Of a stretch of DNA of 53,277 bases, positions 16,801 to 23,609 are shown one piece after another. The position numbers and the translations under genes are program-made. The first letter of the stretch is position 1; each line of letters begins with the position of its first letter. The stretch is from Candidatus Eiseniibacteriota bacterium (lineage in GTDB: Bacteria > Eisenbacteria > RBG-16-71-46 > CAIMUX01). Below the pieces are notes generated by a model, which saw only the letters and a program-made list of their open reading frames with translations, was not told the DNA's origin and searched no databases. The stretch is from the NCBI GenBank assembly GCA_903844735.1, contig CAIMUX010000061.1:1-53277 (forward strand), read 5' to 3'.

Positions 16801-16907
16801 CTTTGGTGCAGAAGATAGCGGAGCGGCACAACGGACGGGTCACGGTGGAATCCGAGCCCGGGAAGGGGAGCCGGTTCTACTTGGCCCTGCCCCGGGCAGG
16901 CTCGTAA
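13818..16907 (+). CDS. Membrane sensor histidine kinase: ABC-substrate-binding-like sensor, three PAS domains, HisKA, HATPase
   Basis: 1029 aa. A signal/TM segment opens the protein (IRHRFWLAVLLPVLSSHF). Residues about 65-360 resemble the ABC_sub_bind sensory fold (LILNSYHPGYPWSDG, VFCGVNGY, GSLLDGR), so the periplasmic part probably binds a small ligand. TM2 covers about 376-398. PAS domains lie at about 415-530, 540-655 and 672-790; each ends in an ITERK/DVTKRK-type boundary. HisKA has phospho-acceptor H813 in SHDLRAPL. HATPase boxes are NLVDNALKY, DNGSGIPP, LFHRLDPHGDVEGEGVGLTLV. The ATG at 13818 has GGAGGTG 7-9 nt upstream. No response regulator is adjacent, so its partner is elsewhere. 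This phytochrome-like kinase core often partners stand-alone receivers. Confidence 0.92.
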   Translation: MRWVIRHRFWLAVLLPVLSSHFCPTSWPAVEEVPYGAVAAIRTADLGTPAAGTAANGAEAIHAADVLILNSYHPGYPWSDGEQKGILEVFAKADEAAEPSIEYLDCKRFPETEKAAWLHSYLRTKYAARRFKLLILMDNPALSVGLAVRDEIFPGAAVVFCGVNGYRPELLAGRPRVTGVTEMLDAATTVDVALRLHPRVREVVAVSDSTVTGLATRRELEDVLPRFAGRASFRFTANLPIEALARQLAALPPDRLVVLLSYATDRNGVVFSHAASTRLLCASCPVPVYAVHELRLGYGIVGGSLLDGRLHGARAAEMALRILRGEDVARIPVELNSTSRLMFDHRQLVRFGIPRSGVGAGSIVINQPEGLYHTHRNLILGVAMALVVLTIATLVLVGNILRRRMVERALREGEERYRALFQSSADALFVLDADGRIRDANDVVVQRYGYSRAELLDVLVPDLSVLSMQAGVPDRLRQALQRAIQFESIHRRKDGTEFPVEVSARPITLGGRPFAFSTARDVTKRKEAEAVLRDLTLRQEAILASVPDIIAQTDARKVYTWLNPAGLHFLGEDAIGKEASFYFDGEQDTYQIVQPLFRGDEDVIYVESWQRRQDGERRLLAWWCRVTKDEHGNVTGALSTGRDITALKLVERELRERGEELARANEALRLSVQAGNVGLWDWDLQTNQVRYSPEWKRQIGYEDHEIGNDLREWEHRVHPDDLEDTLARIRAYRENPGPGYEVEFRFRHRNGSYLWILTRGSAVCDEDGRPVRLLGSHVDITERKQAEAERERLLRKLESKNHELESVLYAASHDLRAPLVNIQGFSKEIENTWRETESPEREDALDSAMHYIRSSVRKMDALIEGMLKVSRTGRTPLHLEPLDVARILEDVTASLFYQIQSAAAEVTIEPLPDCLGDANQINQAFTNLVDNALKYRDPGRPLRITVSGKAKDREVTYCVEDNGSGIPPKEQPRIWELFHRLDPHGDVEGEGVGLTLVQKIAERHNGRVTVESEPGKGSRFYLALPRAGS

Positions 16908-16914
16908 CCGGCAT

Positions 16915-17290
16915 CCCCGCGATGGAGAACGCGGCCTTGCGCCGGCAGCTCCTGGTGCTCAATCTGCATCTCTTGCACGGCGGAACCGTGGCCGGCGTCG
17001 AACCGATGCGTGGCGGTTTCTTCCTCATCGCATGCGGCGCCTCGTCCGGCGACCCGCCGAAAAGGACACGCTGGTAACCCCGCAGCGTCTCGGCTTCGTC
17101 CTCGTCCATCGTCTTCCGGTTCGCGATCGCGACCACGGCCATGCCGCCTGCCCAAACGTCCGGCCGGCAGCCCATCGTCAGGAGCGTCAGATAGCCACCG
17201 GAGGATCCACCGGTGATCAACACGGCATCGGGTAGGGCAGTCTTGATATCCGCCTCTACCCCGTCCGTATCCGGCATCGCTTCGTCACAC
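16915..17290 (-). pseudogene. Relic of S9 family (acylaminoacyl/prolyl oligopeptidase-like) serine peptidase
   Basis: On the minus strand, about 17150-17280 encodes the nucleophile elbow region LITGGSSGGYLTLLTMG (GxSxGG) and continues to RGYQRVLFGGSP. A different frame at about 16987-17009 encodes HRFDAGHG, the catalytic-histidine segment of S9 C-termini, followed by QEMQIEHQEL. The stretch normally between these (about 60-80 residues, with the catalytic aspartate) is missing and the frame changes. This is therefore a decayed, internally deleted 3' end. It is wedged between the histidine kinase stop at 16907 and the CDF relic. Confidence 0.6.
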
Positions 17291-17960
17291 ACACGTTGTC
17301 CTCAAACGACTCGAACTGGATCGTCGCATGCTCGATCCGGTACCGATCGTGCAACTCCCGGCGGATGCGCATCAGCAGATCGTTGTTCAACGTGGGCTGT
17401 GAGAGCACGAGATGCACCGTCATGGCCGCGTCCGCGGTGCTCAAGCCCCAGACGTGGAGATGGTGCACTTCCTGCACGGTCGGCAGTCCCGCCAGGTACG
17501 CCTGTACCGCCTCGGTGTCGATGTGCGACGGCACGGCATCGAGCGCCAGGTCGACCGACTCGCGGAGCATCCACCAGGTCCAGGCGAAGATGACCGCGGC
17601 GATCCCCAGGCTGACGACCGGATCGATCCACGGAAACCCCGTGCGGAGGATCAACAGGCCTGCGACCACCACGCCGGCCGAGATCGCGGCGTCGGCCATC
17701 ATGTGAAGGAACGCCCCGCGGATGTTCAGGTCTTCCTTCCGCCCTCGGAGAAACATCATCGCGGTCGCGGTATTGATCACGATTCCCACCGCGGCCACCC
17801 AGGCCACCGTGCCGGCCTGGATCGTCTCGGGCCCGCGGAAGCGCCGGAGCGCCTCCCAGGAGATGCCGCCGATGCTGACGAGCAGGATGACCGCGTTGAT
17901 CAGCGCGGCCAGCACCGAAGATCGCCGCAGGCCATAGGAGTGCTTCCGCGTCGGCTGCCA
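17256..17960 (-). pseudogene. 5'-truncated cation diffusion facilitator (CzcD/ZitB-like zinc/cobalt/cadmium exporter)
   Basis: About 235 codons match the second half of CDF transporters. They begin abruptly at TRKHSYGLRRSSVLAALINA and run through LNIRGAFLHMMADAAISAGVV (the conserved HxxxD metal site on TM5) to the cytoplasmic C-domain VQEVHHLHVWGLS. The first two TM helices with the partner metal residues are absent, and upstream codons are unrelated. No start codon with an RBS lies near the junction. A truncated protein would lack half of the transport site, so I call it a pseudogene. It still has an intact frame, which suggests recent truncation. Confidence 0.65.
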
Positions 17961-17984
17961 TTGTCCGGAGTGGCAAACCAGCGT

Positions 17985-18040
17985 CCGGTGACCGCCCACA
18001 ATTCTTTGCCGGGAATGTTCTTCGAGTTTTCTGGACCGAC
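17985..18040. repeat. Dispersed intergenic repeat, copy A
   Basis: The 25-nt block at 18016-18040 (TGTTCTTCGAGTTTTCTGG...) matches 22 of 25 positions of 45133-45157. A second block at 17985-17999 (CCGGTGACCGCCCAC) matches 45104-45117, at almost the same distance from the first. Both copies lie in non-coding DNA. Confidence 0.5.
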
Positions 18041-18268
18041 GGAGCGACGTTCCGGCCGGGAGCGCTCCCGGCGGTCGCGACCGGAGTTGATTCCGGCGCA
18101 ACACGCGGCTTCCCATCGCCGTACGTGGGACGGTCTGGGGCCTCCTGCCCGGGCACCTGCATGAAGCGGAGGAAAGAGATGGCATCGCAACGGTCCACCG
18201 TCCCACGCCTGCCCGTCCCGCCCCCCCCGTCCCCTAAAGCACCTCTGCTCCAGAGGAGAGTCCGGATC

Positions 18269-20866
18269 ATGAGAAAAAGCCATCCCTTCATTCGCACGGT
18301 CGTCACCCTGCTGGCCCTTGCCGCTCAAGCTCAGGTCGCCCACGCCATCGCGGGGTTCGACCCGCACGGCCGGGGATCCGACTACCCGGACTGTGCCAAC
18401 GGCCGCCTGACCAACCCACCCTCGCTCCCGGCCCACCGGATCGAGCGCGCGCCGATCAAGATGGACGGGCTCCTCAACGAACGCGACTGGATTGCCGCCC
18501 CCGCGGCCACGGGGTTTACCCAGTTCGAGCCTGACCGCGGGGGTGAGCCGGCCGAGGAGACCGTCCTCAAGGTCATCTACGACGACGACGCGATCTACTT
18601 CGGCATCGCCTGCTGCCGCTCCAACGGTACGCCGGTCACGAGCAGCCTGGCCCGCCGGGACAACATCGTCGGTTCCGATCTGATCCGGCTCTACCTCAGC
18701 CCCTATCACGACATGGTCACGGGCTACCACTTCCGGATCAATCCGGACGGGGTCAAGGAGGACTACTACAACTACGGGGACCTCTTTCACGACGTCTCGT
18801 GGGACGCGGTTTGGGACGCCGAAACCTCCACCGACCCGGACGGCTGGTACGCGGAGATCCGCATCCCCTTCTCCTCGATCCGGTACCGGCCGGCCGAGTC
18901 GATGACCTGGGGACTGAACTTGTTCCAGCACATCTACAGTCGCGGTCAGCGCACGGCATGGTCTAACTGGACCCGCGAACAGCAGGGGTTCATGAGCCGT
19001 TCGGGCACCGTGACTGGGATTGAAGGGATCCGGCCGCCGCGCCAGATGGAGATCACTCCGTATGTCGTGGGGAGCGTGGCCGACGGCGCCGCCCTGAGCG
19101 CCCGGGGCTCTCAGGACCAGGACTGGGGTCACTTCGGGAACCTCGGCGCCGATCTCAAGTGCGGGGTGACCGCCGACCTCACCTTGAACGCCACCTTCCA
19201 ACCCGACTTCGGGCAGGTGGAAGCGGATCCATCCCAGCTCAACCTTTCCCCCTTCGAGACCTTCTACGAGGAGAAACGTCCCTTCTTCATCGAGGGCGCC
19301 CAGTTCTTCGAACACCCGAGCTTCAACATGGTCTACTCCCGGCGCATCGGGACCGGCAGCGAGAACTCGCGGATCCGGTTCGCAAGCAAGCTGACCGGCA
19401 AGGTGACGGGCAACCTCTCCACCGCCGTCCTCCTCGCAGCCACGGACGAGACACAGGAGGGTCAGGCTCACAATCCATTCCGCGCGGGAGAAAACCGCAC
19501 GGTCTACGCTATCGGTCGCTTCGGCAAGCAGTGGGGCGGCGACATGCACAGCTTCCATCTCATGCAGACCGCGGTCCGCCGGGACCGGCACCACTTTGCC
19601 GCCCGCACACGAGACGGCTACACCACGGGCGCCGACTTAGAGATGAACTTCAAGGATCGAATGTACCAGGCCTCGGGCTCTTTCGTCGGGAGCATCATCG
19701 ATTACCAGGCCGACCCGGCGAAGCCACGTGGAAACCCCAAGCCCATCTACGGCACCGGGAGCCGCTCCGAGTTCGCGAAGACTTCCGGCGACTGGCGCTA
19801 CGCCCTGACCACGCGACATCAGGGCGACAAGCTCGACCTGAATGATCTCGGCTACATCAGCGATGCCAACCACTACGCGGTCCAGGCCTGGCTGCAGCGC
19901 GCCTACAACGCAGACGACGAAGGCCGGGGTTTCATCACCAGCGCCAGCGGACAGGTGCGGTTCTATCGAAGCTGGATCTTCGCCGATCGAACCTACCGGG
20001 ACCCGCGCGATTCCACCCAGGTGCTCTGGTCCTACCGGCGCGGCCACGATCTGCAGATGAACTGGGTCTTCAACGGCAGCCTCGCGACGCGGGACTTCTG
20101 GTCCGCCCACGGCAACTTCGAGTACGTTCCGGAGAGGACGGAACTCTACGCGACCCGCCTGGTGCCGGGCGGGAGTTCGCGCGGACCGCTCATGAGGTTA
20201 CCGGAGAGCTACAGCAGTTCCGCCGGCGTGTCCACCGACAGCCGCAAGGCCTACGCGCTCAGCCTGGACGGCGAGTGGAACCGGGACGGAGCGGGGAGCC
20301 GGGTTCAGTCCGCCGCGCTGGGTCTCGCGTGGGTGCAGAACAGCCGGGTGACGCACCAGGTCTCTTCCTCGGTCCGGTTTGTGCACGACGAAGCCCAGTG
20401 GGTCGGCAACTTCGAGAACCCCGAGGGAGCGATCGGGGGCGTGAGCTATGCCTTCGCTCCGCTCGACCAGCGGACCTGGGACGTCACGCTGCGCAGCAGC
20501 ATGCTCTTCACCCGCGACCAGTCGCTGGAGCTCTATGTACAACCGTTCCTCACCACCGGAAGCTACGGGTCGGCACACGAGCTGGCCCGGCCCGACAGCC
20601 GCGACTTCCGGCCGCTGGCCGGGATCAACGCGGCGAACCAGGATTTCTCGTACGGGGCTGTGAACCTCAACATGGTCTACCGGTGGGAATACCGGCCTGG
20701 TTCGACGTTCTACCTCGTCTGGACGCAGTCACGCAGCAAGTTCGACATGCGGGCGGACCACGATGTCGCTTCGGACTTCGACAACGGCTTCGGTTTGGAT
20801 CCGCTCTTCCGCAACCGCGGGGAGAACAGGATTCTGGCGAAGTTCACGTACTGGACTCCTGTATGA
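18269..20866 (+). CDS. DUF5916-type outer-membrane beta-barrel protein with N-terminal CBM9-like domain
   Basis: 865 aa with a signal peptide (RTVVTLLALAAQAQVAHA). Residues about 50-240 resemble the carbohydrate-binding family 9-like domain (IKMDGLLNERDW, YFGIACC, GWYAEIRIPFSSIRY). The long rest is the DUF5916 region (FQPDFGQVEADPSQLNLSPFETFYEEKRPFFIEGAQFF), ending in an aromatic barrel-closing strand NRILAKFTYWTP. DUF5916 proteins are predicted outer-membrane barrels, often beside peptidases or polysaccharide enzymes; the exact substrate is unknown. I use the ATG at 18269 (AGGAG upstream, then a proper signal peptide). An in-frame upstream extension from 18125 is low-complexity. No partner gene is adjacent. 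Confidence 0.87.
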   Translation: MRKSHPFIRTVVTLLALAAQAQVAHAIAGFDPHGRGSDYPDCANGRLTNPPSLPAHRIERAPIKMDGLLNERDWIAAPAATGFTQFEPDRGGEPAEETVLKVIYDDDAIYFGIACCRSNGTPVTSSLARRDNIVGSDLIRLYLSPYHDMVTGYHFRINPDGVKEDYYNYGDLFHDVSWDAVWDAETSTDPDGWYAEIRIPFSSIRYRPAESMTWGLNLFQHIYSRGQRTAWSNWTREQQGFMSRSGTVTGIEGIRPPRQMEITPYVVGSVADGAALSARGSQDQDWGHFGNLGADLKCGVTADLTLNATFQPDFGQVEADPSQLNLSPFETFYEEKRPFFIEGAQFFEHPSFNMVYSRRIGTGSENSRIRFASKLTGKVTGNLSTAVLLAATDETQEGQAHNPFRAGENRTVYAIGRFGKQWGGDMHSFHLMQTAVRRDRHHFAARTRDGYTTGADLEMNFKDRMYQASGSFVGSIIDYQADPAKPRGNPKPIYGTGSRSEFAKTSGDWRYALTTRHQGDKLDLNDLGYISDANHYAVQAWLQRAYNADDEGRGFITSASGQVRFYRSWIFADRTYRDPRDSTQVLWSYRRGHDLQMNWVFNGSLATRDFWSAHGNFEYVPERTELYATRLVPGGSSRGPLMRLPESYSSSAGVSTDSRKAYALSLDGEWNRDGAGSRVQSAALGLAWVQNSRVTHQVSSSVRFVHDEAQWVGNFENPEGAIGGVSYAFAPLDQRTWDVTLRSSMLFTRDQSLELYVQPFLTTGSYGSAHELARPDSRDFRPLAGINAANQDFSYGAVNLNMVYRWEYRPGSTFYLVWTQSRSKFDMRADHDVASDFDNGFGLDPLFRNRGENRILAKFTYWTPV

Positions 20867-21543
20867 CGCTTCGTCTGTTACTGGAGGATGTCACCGGCGA
20901 GCCGTTTCCCCAGTTGCTTCTCCTACCCGTTGCCGGAAGCGTGGCAGAAACGCGGGGCTTGACCTTGGTGAACGACCGCACTAAGGGCTCGACAACGTTT
21001 TGATCGCCGGCGCTCCGACCATGAGCGAGGGCCGGATGGAGGTAAGAGACCGCCTCGGCGGGTTGCTGAACTACTACTGCCGGGAGTCGGCGGGCTCCAT
21101 CACCCCCACGAACGCCGCGCCGCCTGATACACGAAGCAGCCTTCACCTATCGCTCCTACCCTCGGCATCAATGCGCCCAGGCTTCATCTTCACGACCCGG
21201 GTGCGGGCCACTCGGCTACCCGTCACGTCCTGGTCACCAGCCTGCGGCGCGCGAGAGGCCCAAATCGAGCCCAGAGAATGGGTCATCAGGGGTTTCAACT
21301 CAGCAATTCGGGATTCCCCCCGCTGGGGACACGGCGGGGCGGACGCCCCCCCACCGAGGCCTTGGAAACGATGATTACTCATCCCTTGCGAATCGGTATG
21401 ATGAAACAAGAAGGCTGCGGGAAGTCACAAGGGCCTGGACGACTTGGAGTCGCTCCCGCTACGCCCTACACCGTCTCGATGATGACGAAGGCGGTTCCCG
21501 GGTGCGCGCATGACGGCGGGCCGCGTTGGGGAGGCACAGACCC
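20867..21543. other. Gene-free region with possible insertion-sequence scar
   Basis: No convincing gene. A + frame at about 21027-21084 reads EVRDRLGGLLNYYCRES, which resembles the closing residues of integrase-core transposases (RLGGLLxYYxRxA), but only about 17 residues match and the frame upstream is unrelated. GC-rich inverted segments occur near 21317-21350. Without database comparison this is only a hint of a mobile-element remnant. Confidence 0.25.
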
Positions 21544-23577
21544 GTGGGTTCGCAGCCGGTATCGACGCCCGCGCGCGTCAAGGAGTTCTCTCTCCTCCAC
21601 CCCGGCCGTTGGGTCGCGGCCTGGACGTTGACCGCCTTCCTCCTGCGCCTCGCAAACTCGCTCGCGCAGCGCCGCAACCCGTTCCTGGCATATCTTCCCG
21701 TTGACCAGGGTTCCTATGACCGCTGGGCGAGCCGGATCGCCGGAGGTGAGTGGCTAGGGCACGGCATCTTCTACCAGGATCCGCTCTACCCATACTTTCT
21801 CGGGCTGCTCTATGCGACGATCGGCCGTCACCTGGTTGTGGTGCTCGTTGTGCAGGGACTCCTCGGCGCGCTGAACGTGCCGCTCCTGTGGGGCATCGCG
21901 ACGCGCCTCTGGGGCGAACGCGCGGGACGGATCGCAGCGCTCCTTGCGGCGCTCTACGCTCCATTCATCTTCTACGACGGGCTGGTGCTGAAGACGTTTC
22001 TGGAGGTCCTCTTGTTGAATGCCGCGGTGCTGGCGACGCTGTGGGCCGCCGACGCCGTGGACCCGAGTCGAGAGAAGAACAGCCCGGCCGGCGGTCGCCC
22101 CGCGGCCACAGTCGTGCGTCGCGGTCTCCTGGCGGGCCTGCTCCTCGGCATCGGTTCGCTCGCGCGAGCGAACTACCCGCTGCTGGCGCCAATCCTGGCG
22201 GCCTGGGTGCTCCGGGCCGGTGGCCGGCCGATGCGTACCCGCGCCGGCTCGATCGGCGCCGCGGCGGTGATCGCCGGGATGCTTCTCGTGCTGCTGCCGG
22301 TACTGATCCGCAACCGCGCGATCGGGCACGACTGGGTCCTGACCACCTCGCAGGCGGGGCAAAATTTCTATATCGGAAACTGCGCCACAAATCAGAGCGG
22401 CGCCTATCAGGCTCCGCCTTTCGTGCGTCCCGACCCGCAGCACGAAGAAGAGGACTTCCGGAACGAGGCACAACGGCGACTCGGGAGCTCCCTGAAGCCG
22501 TCGCAGATCTCACGCTACTGGGCGAGGGAGGCGTGGAGCTTCATTTGGGCCCACCCGGGGCGGTTTGTCGCTCGCAGCGTGACGCGCCTCGGACTGCTGC
22601 TGCACCGGTACGAGATCCCGGACAACGAGGACTTCCGCGTCTGGGCCGGCTACTCACCGTGGCTGCGGTTCAATCCGGTGCGGTGGGACATGGTGGGGCC
22701 ACCGGCCATCGTCGGTCTAGCCCTCTGCTGGCGACAGCGGCGGCGCGCATGGCTTCTCTATGGGCTCACCGGGGTCTACGTCTTCTCAATGGCGGCATTC
22801 TTCGTGCTCGGCCGGTATCGACTGCCGGCGACCTCGCTGTTGCTGGTCTTCACAGCCGGAGCGATCGATGCGGGGTGGACAGCATGGAAAGCGCGGGACC
22901 GTCGCAGGCTCGTCATCGGCGGAGTGGCGCTGCTCCTTGGGATCGTCATCGTACACAGGCCGAACCGGGAGGAAAAGCCGGCTACGTCTCCCGCGTTGTA
23001 CTCTCTCCTGGGAGCGGCCGAGCTCGCTGCGGGCAAGGTGGACGAAGCGCTGGCAGCGCAGCGAAAGGCCGTGGAGCTGGGGCCGAACTCAGCCGAGCTG
23101 CGTTACAACCTTGCGAGCACCCTCTACAGCGCCGGGCAGCTCGACGAAGCGATCGCGGAGTTCCGCCGGGTCACGGCAATGACTCCGGACTACGCCGAGA
23201 CCTGGTCCTTCCTGGGAAATATCCTCGTCGAAAAGGGAGATATCGAGGGAGCCGTGGCGGCGCAGAGGCGCGCCCTGGCGATCCAGCCGAGACTCGGGAT
23301 TCACCTCTACAACCTGGCGCGCGTCCTGGCCCACGCCGGGCGCGATGCCGAGGCGAGCGCTGTCCTCGACACATTGGACGCGGTGAAGGACCCGAAGTAC
23401 ACGCAGGAGGGGAGCATCATCCGCGCCACGCTTTTCGCGAACGCCGGGCGTGTTGCCGATGCGGCGGCGATCGTTCGGGACTACCTGCGCGCCAATCCCG
23501 TTGCTCGCACCCGCCCGCAACTGGAGGCGTTGCTGCGCGCTTGGGAAAAGGGCCAGGTGGGGGCGCAGCCGCGATAG
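21544..23577 (+). CDS. GT39-like (PMT/ArnT-type) polytopic glycosyltransferase with C-terminal TPR domain
   Basis: 677 aa. The N-terminal about 470 residues have some ten TM helices and the GT-C type loop DQGSYDRWASRIAGGEWLG...YQDPLYPYFLGLLY, with acidic residues in the first periplasmic loop where GT-C enzymes bind metal or polyprenyl-phosphate sugar. The C-terminal about 480-665 holds roughly four tetratricopeptide repeats (AELRYNLASTLYSAGQLDEAIAEFRRV, WSFLGNILVEKGDIEGAVAAQRRAL). Likely role is transfer of a sugar from a lipid-linked donor to protein or lipid at the periplasmic face. The TPRs may present the acceptor. The GTG at 21544 follows GGGGAGG by 9 nt; the in-frame TTG at 21526 overlaps that RBS and is unlikely. 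Confidence 0.82.
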   Translation: MGSQPVSTPARVKEFSLLHPGRWVAAWTLTAFLLRLANSLAQRRNPFLAYLPVDQGSYDRWASRIAGGEWLGHGIFYQDPLYPYFLGLLYATIGRHLVVVLVVQGLLGALNVPLLWGIATRLWGERAGRIAALLAALYAPFIFYDGLVLKTFLEVLLLNAAVLATLWAADAVDPSREKNSPAGGRPAATVVRRGLLAGLLLGIGSLARANYPLLAPILAAWVLRAGGRPMRTRAGSIGAAAVIAGMLLVLLPVLIRNRAIGHDWVLTTSQAGQNFYIGNCATNQSGAYQAPPFVRPDPQHEEEDFRNEAQRRLGSSLKPSQISRYWAREAWSFIWAHPGRFVARSVTRLGLLLHRYEIPDNEDFRVWAGYSPWLRFNPVRWDMVGPPAIVGLALCWRQRRRAWLLYGLTGVYVFSMAAFFVLGRYRLPATSLLLVFTAGAIDAGWTAWKARDRRRLVIGGVALLLGIVIVHRPNREEKPATSPALYSLLGAAELAAGKVDEALAAQRKAVELGPNSAELRYNLASTLYSAGQLDEAIAEFRRVTAMTPDYAETWSFLGNILVEKGDIEGAVAAQRRALAIQPRLGIHLYNLARVLAHAGRDAEASAVLDTLDAVKDPKYTQEGSIIRATLFANAGRVADAAAIVRDYLRANPVARTRPQLEALLRAWEKGQVGAQPR

Positions 23578-23609
23578 TTGCACCCCAGCCTTGGTAGAAT
23601 GCGGCGTCG

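Noticed and set aside
21750-23597. 615-codon + frame overlapping the glycosyltransferase-TPR gene
   Set aside because: It is a frame-shifted shadow: the TM and TPR patterns are only in the other frame.
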